NCBI GenBank assembly: GCA_015494815.1
Contig: WGAK01000194.1
Coordinates: 1 to 7,343 of the forward strand
DNA from: Anaerolineales bacterium
Lineage (GTDB): Bacteria > Chloroflexota > Anaerolineae > Anaerolineales > DRMV01
Direction of reading: 5' to 3'
Length of the DNA stretch: 7,343 nucleotides
Shown: in pieces, positions 1 through 5,567 of the stretch
Layout: each line of letters begins with the position of its first letter
How positions within the stretch are numbered: position 1 is the first letter of the stretch
Notes under the pieces: generated by a model
Seen by the model: only the letters and a program-made list of their open reading frames with translations
Told to the model about the DNA's origin: nothing
Database searches by the model: none
Made by a program: the position numbers and the translations under genes

Positions 1-463
1 CCAACCTCCAGGGTGTGGTGAAGACATCCACGTCGGGTTCCAGGTAGGCAAAACTCAGCCGGAAGTCGGTTTGTCGGGTTCTGCGGTTCTCCCAGGCCAG
101 GTAGAGATGGACCTGGGGGAACAGCGCGTGGTAGGCGTCCAGCGTCAGGATGGGATTGCGGTAGAAGGAAATGCGTCGGTCGCCGCGCACCAGGTCCACC
201 CGGGTAATGGGGAAGAAATGCGGGTCCAGGTCGGCCTCCGCGGGCAGCGGATACCCCGCGATGCGGAACTCCAGACCCACCCGTTGGGCGTCCGTGTAGG
301 CCCAACGGTCGGCGATATGTACCCCCGAGGGCGCGACCGAGGGGGAGGGCTGTTGCGTCTCGTGAGGCGATGGCGGCGTTGGAAGAGGCGAGGCACCGGA
401 ACGGCAGGCCCCCAGCCCAAGCAGCAGGAAAAGCCACACCAGCAGCCCGCGGCGGTCGCCCAT
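1..463 (-). CDS. Putative lipoprotein, C-terminal part beyond the window (partial)
   Basis: The reading frame opens with ATG at 463-461 and stays open to the left edge, giving 154 residues with no stop; the C-terminus is missing. Residues 1-20 form a textbook lipoprotein signal: MGDRR, a Leu-rich core, then lipobox LGAC with Cys20. A Pro/Ser/Thr-rich spacer follows to about residue 46. A beta-rich segment comes next (around AYTDAQRVGLEFRIAGYPLP, residues 56-75), with alternating hydrophobic residues. I do not recognise the family. The pattern loosely resembles the C-terminal domain of the two genes upstream, which would suggest an envelope-surface beta-sandwich, but this is inference. The start lies one base after the stop of the preceding gene (TGAGATG), so the two are almost certainly co-transcribed and probably translationally coupled. 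No separate strong Shine-Dalgarno was seen. Confidence 0.82.
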   Translation of the reverse strand, partial: MGDRRGLLVWLFLLLGLGACRSGASPLPTPPSPHETQQPSPSVAPSGVHIADRWAYTDAQRVGLEFRIAGYPLPAEADLDPHFFPITRVDLVRGDRRISFYRNPILTLDAYHALFPQVHLYLAWENRRTRQTDFRLSFAYLEPDVDVFTTPWRL

Positions 464-464
464 C

Positions 465-1586
465 TCAGCGTATTTCGAATACCCAGGGGCCGTACACCGC
501 GCCTTCGATGGCATCCACAATCAGGCGGTCGGCCTGTTCGCGGCTCATACCCGGCGGCAGTTTCAAATTCGTATAGTAACCGGCCATGTTGAAGTTACAG
601 GTGAAATCCAGGCCTGGATAGCGGGCGCTCAATTGGCCCCGGGCTTGCTCGCAGGCCTCGTTGGCATTGGGCGGCCCGCCGGGGATGCGAATTTGCTCGA
701 TGACCAGCCGAACGGATTGCGCAGCCTGCACTTCCGCGGGGGTGACGGGAAAAGTCAGGGTGTAGCAGCCCGGGCGCACATAGATGGCGCCTGAGATAGG
801 GATGGCCCGGTCGTCCAGGTAGAGAGTGACGGGCGCGAAGGGCATATGCCGAGGCGTGGGCGGGTTCACAATGCAAACCGTGGCCTGGGCCTCGGTGGCC
901 GTGGTGGTGAATTGCAGCAGTTGGAGGGCGATATCCTGGGCGTTTTGGGTCTGTCCTCCGGTGGGCGCCGGGGGCTCGGGACAGTTCCCCTCCTGGGGAC
1001 ATGCCCGAATGATGACCCAGATATAACGTCCACCATCTACCGGCACGATTTGTCCCTGGGCGTTCCGCAGGGTCCAGCGTTCGCTGTAGATGCCGGTTTC
1101 CTGCGGCGCGGTCATGGGCACGGCGAGTTCCACCGTCGCGCCCGGCGGCACGCTCTGGCTCAGGGGCAGAAGCGGCGTTTCGGCCAGCGGCGCGCCTTGG
1201 ACGGCTTCCCGGTGCAGGAAATAGTCCGGTCCCCACGAGGTGGCTCCCGCGTTGGTCAGCCGCCATACCTTGACGAAAGCCTCGCCGGGCTTGACTTGAG
1301 CGTAATCCGGATATGTTTCGCCCGCGAAGGCGGCTCGGTCGTTGGGACTCAGGGCATCCTGCAGGCGCACCGTGGGCGTTGGCGACGGGGTTGCCGGCGT
1401 CACGGTGGGTGTTGGAGGCGGCAGCGGCGTGGGGGACGGGGTTGGTCGGACGGTCCCCGATGCTGCTGTCGCGGTGGGTGTCCAGGTGGGGGACGGGCTG
1501 GCCGACGAAACGGCCGCCCGGCACCCGGCCCGGGCAAAGGCAAACAGGGCTATTGGTAGTCCTGCATAGAACCCGCGAAGACGCAT
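465..1586 (-). CDS. Exported protein with Pro/Thr linker, NBR1-like Ig domain and a C-terminal domain shared with its neighbour
   Basis: This is a 373-residue protein. The frame is open up to 1655, but ATG at 1586 is preferred because GGGAGAGG lies 11 bases upstream and it places a signal sequence at the N-terminus (MRLRGFYAGLPIALFAFA). Cys22 in ARAGC could be lipidated, but Arg at -3 is atypical, so lipoprotein status is uncertain. Residues about 27-74 are a Pro/Thr/Ser linker. Residues about 75-194 look like the NBR1-type Ig-like domain: a KPGEAFVKVWRLTNAGATSW stretch, then VPPGATVELAVPMTAP, then a GIYSERWTLRN strand. That domain is frequent in secreted Chloroflexota proteins and is thought to bind partners or substrates. 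Residues about 215-373 form a second domain with four cysteines (VCIV, GCYTL, EACEQ, FTCNF) and tail motif LPPGMSREQA, matching the upstream frameshifted gene. No catalytic motif is visible. The next gene starts one base after its stop. Confidence 0.85.
   Translation of the reverse strand: MRLRGFYAGLPIALFAFARAGCRAAVSSASPSPTWTPTATAASGTVRPTPSPTPLPPPTPTVTPATPSPTPTVRLQDALSPNDRAAFAGETYPDYAQVKPGEAFVKVWRLTNAGATSWGPDYFLHREAVQGAPLAETPLLPLSQSVPPGATVELAVPMTAPQETGIYSERWTLRNAQGQIVPVDGGRYIWVIIRACPQEGNCPEPPAPTGGQTQNAQDIALQLLQFTTTATEAQATVCIVNPPTPRHMPFAPVTLYLDDRAIPISGAIYVRPGCYTLTFPVTPAEVQAAQSVRLVIEQIRIPGGPPNANEACEQARGQLSARYPGLDFTCNFNMAGYYTNLKLPPGMSREQADRLIVDAIEGAVYGPWVFEIR
1365..1508 (-). repeat. Low-complexity Pro/Thr/Ser-coding linker
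   Basis: Codons 27-74 of the NBR1-like gene encode degenerate repeats of TP, SPTP and PTPTVTP. On the plus strand this reads as G-rich runs such as GTGGGCGTTGGCGACGGGG. It is a flexible wall- or surface-spanning stalk between the signal sequence and the Ig-like domain. Such stretches are slippage-prone, so length variation between strains is expected. Confidence 0.75.
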
Positions 1587-1631
1587 GACGCTTTTTACCT
1601 CTCCCAGGGAATATGCGGCGTGAGACAAGAG

Positions 1632-1678
1632 GGTCCCACGGTCCGCCGCGAGCAAGCCCGCTGGTGGGCCGTGGGACC
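1632..1678 (-). terminator. Intergenic hairpin with 10-bp perfect arms (terminator, attenuator or processing site)
   Basis: GGTCCCACGG at 1632-1641 is the exact reverse complement of CCGTGGGACC at 1669-1678. The 27-base loop can itself fold partly. The hairpin fills most of the gap between the stop of the frameshifted gene (1696) and the start of the NBR1-like gene (1586). On the transcribed minus strand it is followed by CTCTTGTCTC, which is not a true U-tract. It could therefore be a weak terminator, a partial-readthrough attenuator or an mRNA-stability element. The structure is seen; the function is inferred. Confidence 0.5.
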
Positions 1679-1695
1679 GTGAAGCCCGGAAGAGC

Positions 1696-2372
1696 CTACT
1701 TGAGGGCGAGGGTGGTTTCCCAGGCGACGGGGATTTCGTCCATGCCCAGTCGCTGCACCAAGAGGATGGCCTGCTCCGTCGTCATGCCCTCGGGCAGGGC
1801 GTGGAACTTGAGATATGCACCGCCGCCGAATTCTCCCCGTTCGTGGACGACCTCGAATTTCAGCCCGGGGGCCACCTTCTGTGCCCGCGCGTGCAGTTGG
1901 ACCACCACCTCGTCGTCCCAATAACCGTTGCCCAGTTCGAGCCAGAGGGCCTCCAGCCGCAAGGTGGCTCTTTGCGCCTGAAGACGCCCCTGGTCTACGG
2001 GGAAGGTGAAGGCGTAGCATCGGGTTTTCCGTTGCATGACATCCGGGTCCTTGGCATTCAGGAGCCGGACCTCCGCGTTAGGGACTTCCTCATTCCCTAT
2101 CGTCAGGGTGGCATAAGGGTTCCAGGGCTCCAGGGTGGGCATCTCGATGCACAAAGTAGCCACCACCGCCTGGGGCGCGACTTGTACATCCTGAACTTCC
2201 ACCTCGAGCGGCACTGGTCGCGACTGGCGCAGATAACCCCACGAGCCCAGATGGGATCCTCCGGCACCGTCGGGGCTGCGTGTCCGGTTTTGAATTGATA
2301 GGCCAGGAGCAGCGTCACCATGCCCAGGACGAGCATTGCGCCAAGGCGCCAAGGAAAGAAATTCTTCTTCAT
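1696..2372 (-). pseudogene. Exported protein with one apparent frameshift; C-terminal domain shared with the next gene
   Basis: Two overlapping frames make one sensible protein. The first, from ATG 2372, gives a basic start and hydrophobic segment (MKKNFFPWRLGAMLVLG, then MVTLLLAYQ) followed by TGHAAPTVPEDPIWARG, and then turns into Cys/Arg/Trp-rich nonsense. The second frame, ending with TAG at 1698-1696, carries PVPLEVEVQDVQVAPQ and a well-formed beta-rich domain to the end. The shift equals one missing base (677 nt; 678 would give 225 residues). It lies between about 2215 and 2250, with the CCCC run at 2237-2240 the likeliest place. The C-terminal domain (ATLCIEMP, RCYAFTFPV, APGLKF, LPEGMTTEQA, final WETTLALK) is clearly homologous to that of the next gene. 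No X-XXY-YYZ slippery heptamer in the right phase was found, so either a sequencing indel or a genuinely broken gene is more likely than programmed frameshifting. The function is unknown. Confidence 0.75.
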
Positions 2373-2666
2373 CATCATGACCCTCCAGTTTGTCACTCCT
2401 GTTCATGAGACGCGGGGCTTAAGCGCATCCCCAGGAGGTAACCCATTGGTAATTTTGATATGTCCACCCCTTAAATCCGCGAGTACACACGGCGGGCTCC
2501 TTAGCAACTCGCGGCCATTGCCCGTTCCGAGGGCGTTGAAATCAAGAGGATGGTCGAGCCAAATCCAAGCAGCAACCCTCGTAGCAAATGCCATGCTTGG
2601 AGGGTATCAGAACGCTACACTCGATGCAATACCAACTTTTGGGTGACAAGCGAGCTGGGCATGGCC
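2373..2666. other. Intergenic region between the LuxR-type gene and the exported-protein genes
   Basis: The 294 bases hold no credible gene; the 63-codon minus frame at 2403-2594 has no family resemblance. It is locally more AT-rich than its surroundings (for example around 2450-2475 and 2625-2640), which fits a promoter for the exported-protein genes. No -35/-10 pair stands out: minus-strand TTGTCA near 2645 and TGATAC near 2607 are isolated. An 8-base palindrome GCTTAAGC lies at 2417-2424. Whether the LuxR gene reads through into the exported-protein genes is not decided by the sequence. Confidence 0.4.
2381..2386 (-). promoter_or_regulatory. Ribosome binding site choosing among three ATG codons
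   Basis: GGAGGG on the minus strand is followed by three consecutive ATG codons starting at 2378, 2375 and 2372. Spacings are 2, 5 and 8 bases, so 2372 (or 2375) is favoured. The site supports the signal-peptide frame rather than the competing frame that opens at 2406. Confidence 0.6.
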
Positions 2667-2912
2667 TTAAGGGGATGGTATGCCTTTGTTTTCGCGAGCC
2701 TCGTCATGGTTCTCGTGATATCGGTAATACGCGGCCACGGCCTGGGTGCGGCAGGCCACCCGCAATTTGCGATACAGGCGGTGGATGTAGGTTTTGACCG
2801 TATTGAGGCTCAGCCCCAACTGGTAGGCGATGGCTTTGTTGCTCTTTCCCTGGGCCAGCAGCCGCCATATTTGCCGTTCGCGTGGGGTAAGGGACGGGGC
2901 CTCCTCTACCAT
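2667..2912 (-). CDS. Stand-alone LuxR/GerE-type helix-turn-helix regulator
   Basis: This 81-residue protein consists almost wholly of a GerE/LuxR DNA-binding domain. The family signature begins at residue 8 (LTPRERQIWRLLAQGKSNKA), continues with a recognition-helix region (LSLNTVKTYIHRLYRKL, residues 34-50) and ends with RTQAVAAYYRY. It lacks the receiver or autoinducer domain of full-length LuxR/NarL proteins, as in other GerE-only regulators. The start at 2912 is supported by GGGAGGT at 2924-2918, five bases upstream. A charged tail (HENHDEARENK) follows the domain. It lies 56 bases after the sensor kinase gene in the same direction, and that gap holds a direct repeat and a -10-like box, so it may have its own promoter in addition to kinase-operon transcription. 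By position it may control the exported-protein genes downstream; that link is inferred. Confidence 0.9.
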   Translation of the reverse strand: MVEEAPSLTPRERQIWRLLAQGKSNKAIAYQLGLSLNTVKTYIHRLYRKLRVACRTQAVAAYYRYHENHDEARENKGIPSP

Positions 2913-2939
2913 GACCGACCTCCCAAGGGGTTTGTCTTC

Positions 2940-2972
2940 ATGGTACCAAAGGCCGCGTCAAATCCGCGTCAA
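2940..2972 (-). promoter_or_regulatory. Candidate response-regulator box: 11-base-period direct repeat plus -10
   Basis: On the minus strand TTGACGCGG occurs twice (2972-2964 and 2961-2953), separated by AT, giving an 11-base period. TACCAT (2945-2940) lies 10 bases after the second TTGACG. Tandem sites about one helical turn apart, just upstream of a -10 box and replacing the -35, are the usual layout for OmpR/PhoB-family activators, and such a regulator is encoded two genes upstream. The first repeat overlaps the kinase stop codon. Predicted target: the LuxR-type gene starting at 2912. The repeat is seen; the binding is inferred. Confidence 0.5.
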
Positions 2973-4237
2973 GTTCCGGATGCCTGGTCCGTTTTCGGTC
3001 GGTGGGGGGTGGTGGTGCTGGGCCACCGCGCTTGGCCCTTGGCCTTTGGCGACGGCGATGTGAGGGGGAGGTACAAAGTGAACGTGCTGCCCCGGCCCTC
3101 GGCGCTTTGCACCTCCACGCGACCGCGGTGCCAAGCCACGATCCGGGCCACCAGCGCCAGCCCCAGGCCCGAGCCCGGACGGCGTTGTGCCATCCGCCCG
3201 CGGAAGAACCGCTGAAACAGGCGCCGTTGCTCCTTCGCGGGGATGCCCCAGCCCGAATCCTGCACTTCGACTACCAGCCAGGGGTCTTCTCGGCGGAAGC
3301 GCACCCACACATGACCACCGGGGTTGTTGTACAAGATGCCGTTCTCGACCAGGTTGCGCAACACCATGCGTAAGAGGTGCGGTTCGCCGTGGATCACAAC
3401 GGCCTCGCCGGGCGGCGGTGCTTCCAGGTGCAGCGTGACCCCCGACTGTTTAGCCAGGGGGACGCATTCGTCCAGCACCTCGCGGGCCAGATGGGAGAGG
3501 TCCACGGTGGTCCAGCGTGCCCTCGGAGGTTGGCGAGTGAGCCAGAGCAAAGCCGCCACCATGCGCTCCATACGGGCCAGCGCCTGGGCCATGTCCTCCA
3601 GGGCTTGGCTCCGGGCCTGGGGTGTCAGGCGCTCGGCCTTGCGCAAGAGACTCAAATTCAACCGCGCGGTCTGTAGGGGGGTGCGCAATTCGTGGGCTGC
3701 GTTGTTGACGAAATGGCGGTGGTCCTCCAGCACCTGATGCAGACGGCCCAGCAGGTGGTTGAAGGCCCTGGTCAGGTCGCGTATCTCTCGCTCGGGGCCG
3801 GGGGATGAGATGGCCTTCGGCAGCGCGCCTGTGGCGCCGAACTGGGCGACCTGCTGCTGCAGGGCCCGCAATGAACGGAGGAAATACCCCGTGAGCGCGT
3901 AGGTGGTCAGGCCGGCCAGTAAGGTGAAGACCGTCAAACCTGCGGCCGCATAGGCCCAGAAGCGCTTTTGGGCTGTGAGGTTGACCCCGGGTACGATGAG
4001 TCCGCTGATTGTGCCCCAAGTCTTCGCCCCGGTGTTCCCGTTGGGCATTCGCAGGGGGCCTTCCCCTTGCAGGATGATTTGCTGTTCGCCCTTGGGCACC
4101 GCCCAATAGGGCACCTGGTACAGATAAAGAATCAAGAGCACGCCCATCCCGACCATTAACCCGGTCATGCCCCAGGTCAGGCGCCGGCGCAAACTGGTGC
4201 GAGGATGGGTTGGAGGCGCAGGGTTGTCGGGATTCAT
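2969..4237 (-). CDS. HisKA-family sensor histidine kinase, two transmembrane segments
   Basis: This 422-residue inner-membrane kinase is the partner of the response regulator encoded just upstream. Layout: basic cytoplasmic N-terminus, TM1 at about 23-41, a short extracytoplasmic loop of roughly 50 residues, TM2 at about 95-120, a HAMP-like linker at about 117-171, then the HisKA dimerisation helix with the phosphoacceptor His182 in AAHELRTPL. The ATPase domain follows: N box with Asn295 (NLVENGILYNNPGG), G1 box DSGWGIP at 327-333, F box around LFQRFF, and G2 box GSGLGLAL at 355-362. The N box has Gly where Ala is usual, and all catalytic residues are present. The short loop has no known sensor domain, so the signal is unknown and may be sensed at the membrane. 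A polar tail of about 30 residues follows the ATPase fold. The start at 4237 has GGGAGGAG upstream. The gap to the regulator is 45 bases. Confidence 0.93.
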   Translation of the reverse strand: MNPDNPAPPTHPRTSLRRRLTWGMTGLMVGMGVLLILYLYQVPYWAVPKGEQQIILQGEGPLRMPNGNTGAKTWGTISGLIVPGVNLTAQKRFWAYAAAGLTVFTLLAGLTTYALTGYFLRSLRALQQQVAQFGATGALPKAISSPGPEREIRDLTRAFNHLLGRLHQVLEDHRHFVNNAAHELRTPLQTARLNLSLLRKAERLTPQARSQALEDMAQALARMERMVAALLWLTRQPPRARWTTVDLSHLAREVLDECVPLAKQSGVTLHLEAPPPGEAVVIHGEPHLLRMVLRNLVENGILYNNPGGHVWVRFRREDPWLVVEVQDSGWGIPAKEQRRLFQRFFRGRMAQRRPGSGLGLALVARIVAWHRGRVEVQSAEGRGSTFTLYLPLTSPSPKAKGQARWPSTTTPHRPKTDQASGT

Positions 4238-4282
4238 GGCTCTCCTCCCGGCGAGCCGGCCAGGGCGCAGCCTCGGAAAATC

Positions 4283-4999
4283 TTAGCGCCTTTGGGCCCC
4301 CGTTTCACGATCGGGCGCTTCGGTCTCGGGGACTCGCAACCGATACCCCTGGCCGGGCAGGGTTTCGATGAAACGGGGGTGGTCGGCCGGGTCCCGGAGT
4401 TTGCGGCGCAGATTGTAGATGTGGGTGCGCACCGTGTGGGTGAAGAGGTTGCCCGGTTCGCCCCAGATGTGTTCCAGCAATTCTTCGGTCGAAATCACCC
4501 GGCCTGGGTGCCGCATGAGGTATTCCAAAATGGCGAACTCTTTGCGGGTCAGGGGCAACGGCTCCCCGGCCAGGTAGGCTTGCCGACGGGCCGGGTCCAA
4601 AACCAGGTCGCCGGCCCGCCATAAGCCGGCCTTTGGGTGGAGGTGACGCCGCAGCAAGGCTCGCAGTCGGGCCGCGAGCACATCCAGGTCCACGGGCTTG
4701 ACCACATAATCGTCCGCGCCCGCGTCCAGGCCTTCGACGATGGTTTGGGGTTCGTCCAGCGCGGTGAGGATAAGGATGGGCAGTTCCAGGCCCTGCTGGC
4801 GAACCCAGCGGCACAGGTCCAGGCCGTAACCGTCGGGCAGCCGCAAGTCCAGAATGAGCGCGTCGTAGGGGCGAACGGCAAGGGCGTGCCGGGCTTCTTC
4901 CGCGGTGCCCACGGCTTCGACCGTGTACCCCTGCAGGTGCAAGCCCTGTACCAGGGCCCGCGCCAGGGCCGCGTCGTCTTCCACGAGCAGTAAGGGCAT
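4283..4999 (-). CDS. OmpR/PhoB-family response regulator
   Basis: This 238-residue transcription factor has an N-terminal receiver domain (1 to about 117) and a C-terminal winged helix (about 127-224). The receiver shows the acidic pocket ED-D (Glu7, Asp8, Asp9), phosphoacceptor Asp51 in LILDLRLPDG, Thr79 and Lys101 in VVKPVD. The effector domain has LTRKEFAILEYLMRHPGRVI and the recognition-helix stretch HTVRTHIYNLRRKL, ending in the wing TLPGQGYRLRV. The length is normal for the family. The frame is open far upstream (to 5803), but only ATG 4999 begins at the receiver's first strand (MPLLLVEDD). The purine-rich AAGAGGAG just before it serves as a close-spaced ribosome site. It is the first gene of the minus-strand set; a TACAAT box 34-39 bases upstream suggests a short leader. 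The cognate kinase follows. Likely targets include the direct repeat before the LuxR-type gene. Confidence 0.94.
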   Translation of the reverse strand: MPLLLVEDDAALARALVQGLHLQGYTVEAVGTAEEARHALAVRPYDALILDLRLPDGYGLDLCRWVRQQGLELPILILTALDEPQTIVEGLDAGADDYVVKPVDLDVLAARLRALLRRHLHPKAGLWRAGDLVLDPARRQAYLAGEPLPLTRKEFAILEYLMRHPGRVISTEELLEHIWGEPGNLFTHTVRTHIYNLRRKLRDPADHPRFIETLPGQGYRLRVPETEAPDRETGAQRR

Positions 5000-5032
5000 C
5001 TCCTCTTCCCCGGTCAGGTGGTGGGCACTGGC

Positions 5033-5048
5033 ATTGTACCTCAAAAAA
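5033..5048 (-). promoter_or_regulatory. Candidate -10 element for the two-component operon
   Basis: Reading the minus strand, a T6 run (5048-5043) is followed by GAGG and TACAAT (5038-5033). The start codon of the response regulator is 34 bases past the box. No recognisable -35 lies 16-18 bases upstream, so the promoter may depend on an activator or on the T-tract. The same arrangement (T-run, four bases, TACAAT) appears in the opposite direction at 5439-5452. Confidence 0.45.
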
Positions 5049-5197
5049 GGCGCTCGCGGGCCATCGCCAGGTGAAAGAGAACGCTGGGCTCGCCTTGGAG
5101 TACACGTAAGGTCACCAAAATGGGCAACTGGACGGTTTTGGAGTGCGGCGCCTGGGAGTGCTGGAGCCTTAGACCACGCCAGAACCGCGTCCTTCCC

Positions 5198-5238
5198 GTG
5201 TCGTGGCGAGCCGCCGCAGGCGGCGAAGCCATCTCCTG
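5198..5238 (+). repeat. Hairpin repeat copy 1 (REP-like, 41 bases)
   Basis: The copy begins GTGTCGTGGCGAG, continues with the perfect inner hairpin GCCGCC-GCA-GGCGGC (5210-5224) and ends GAAGCCATCTCCTG. A short outer stem TGGC/GCCA brackets the inner one, with a GA/GAA internal loop between them. It is the inverted partner of the copy at 5300-5340, with 32 of 41 positions identical. From memory it matches the dispersed TTGCGAG...GAAGCAATCTC repeat seen in several bacterial phyla, including Chloroflexota. Confidence 0.75.
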
Positions 5239-5299
5239 CGACGGCCCGGCGAAGGTGTGAGCGTCTCGCGCGACGGCAAAGCCCGCCTTTCGGCCATAC

Positions 5300-5340
5300 C
5301 AGGAGATTGCTTTGGGGGCTGCGCCCCCTCGCAACGACAC
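5300..5340 (-). repeat. Hairpin repeat copy 2 (REP-like, 41 bases, inverted)
   Basis: On the minus strand it begins GTGTCGTTGCGAG, has the inner hairpin GGGGGC-GCA-GCCCCC and ends AAAGCAATCTCCTG. The outer stem is TTGC/GCAA. It is the same length as copy 1 with no indels, in opposite orientation and 61 bases away. The composite could fold as two separate hairpins or one long imperfect stem. No coding capacity is seen between the copies. Confidence 0.75.
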
Positions 5341-5423
5341 AGACAAAGGTGCGTCGCGGTTGCGGGCCCGCGCAGCATACCCTCTTTCGGCGACTCTTGC
5401 ACACGCCCTCGCCTTGTGAGGGG

Positions 5424-5452
5424 TTCCCAAGGTGGCGGTTTTGGGCTACAAT
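5424..5452 (+). promoter_or_regulatory. Candidate promoter for the membrane protein-ribA pair
   Basis: TTCCCA (5424-5429, 4 of 6 to TTGACA), a 17-base spacer, then TACAAT (5447-5452, 5 of 6 to TATAAT). A T4 run ends four bases before the -10. It points at the membrane-protein gene, whose ATG is 115 bases further on, and no other gene intervenes. A small hairpin (CCCTC/GAGGG, 5406-5423) lies just upstream of the -35. Confidence 0.5.
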
Positions 5453-5567
5453 AGAGGCTACTTCGCGATGATTCTTGATTAGCGCCGGTTGCCGTGGGGC
5501 TGGGTGCCGAACCTCGGTTGGGCGGATTGCGTGAAAGCCCTGCGCGCGCGGTGGTGAACCGGGTGTC

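Larger units (their letters stand above)
5000..5567. other. Divergent gene-free region carrying hairpin repeats and two promoters
   Basis: These 568 bases separate the minus-strand regulatory genes from the plus-strand membrane-protein/ribA pair. The long open frames crossing it have Arg/Pro/Ala-rich, family-less translations and are not credible genes. Contents: a minus -10 box at 5033-5038, a 6-bp inverted repeat CCAAAA/TTTTGG at 5115-5120 and 5136-5141 (weak operator candidate), two inverted 41-base hairpin repeats at 5198-5238 and 5300-5340, a 10-base GC palindrome at 5362-5371, a plus-strand promoter at 5424-5452, and a leader of about 110 bases before the membrane-protein start. Confidence 0.6.

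Noticed and set aside
846..1559. 237-codon plus frame opposite the NBR1-like gene
   Set aside because: Gly/Arg-rich shadow of the Pro/Thr linker on the other strand, with no ribosome site or motif.
2205..2406. Alternative N-terminus MNRSDKLEGHDDEEEF for the frameshifted gene, in the same frame as its domain
   Set aside because: It has no signal sequence and reads as a shifted version of the signal-peptide frame. The better ribosome site and hydrophobic segment belong to the other frame, so a frameshift is the simpler explanation.
2565..2605. Interleaved inverted repeats (CCAAGCA/TGCTTGG and ACCCTC/GAGGGT) resembling a pseudoknot
   Set aside because: Arms of 6-7 bases at this spacing are expected many times in a window of this size, and there is no sign of compensation or conservation.
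2908..2941. Tiny minus-strand frame MKTNPLGGRSW overlapping the LuxR-type start, as a leader peptide
   Set aside because: Its ATG falls inside the proposed -10 box and has no ribosome site, so it is probably not transcribed from that promoter.
5239..5299. Possible coding or target-site content between the two hairpin repeats, such as a small transposon
   Set aside because: 61 bases with no open frame of note, and no flanking target-site duplication could be recognised.
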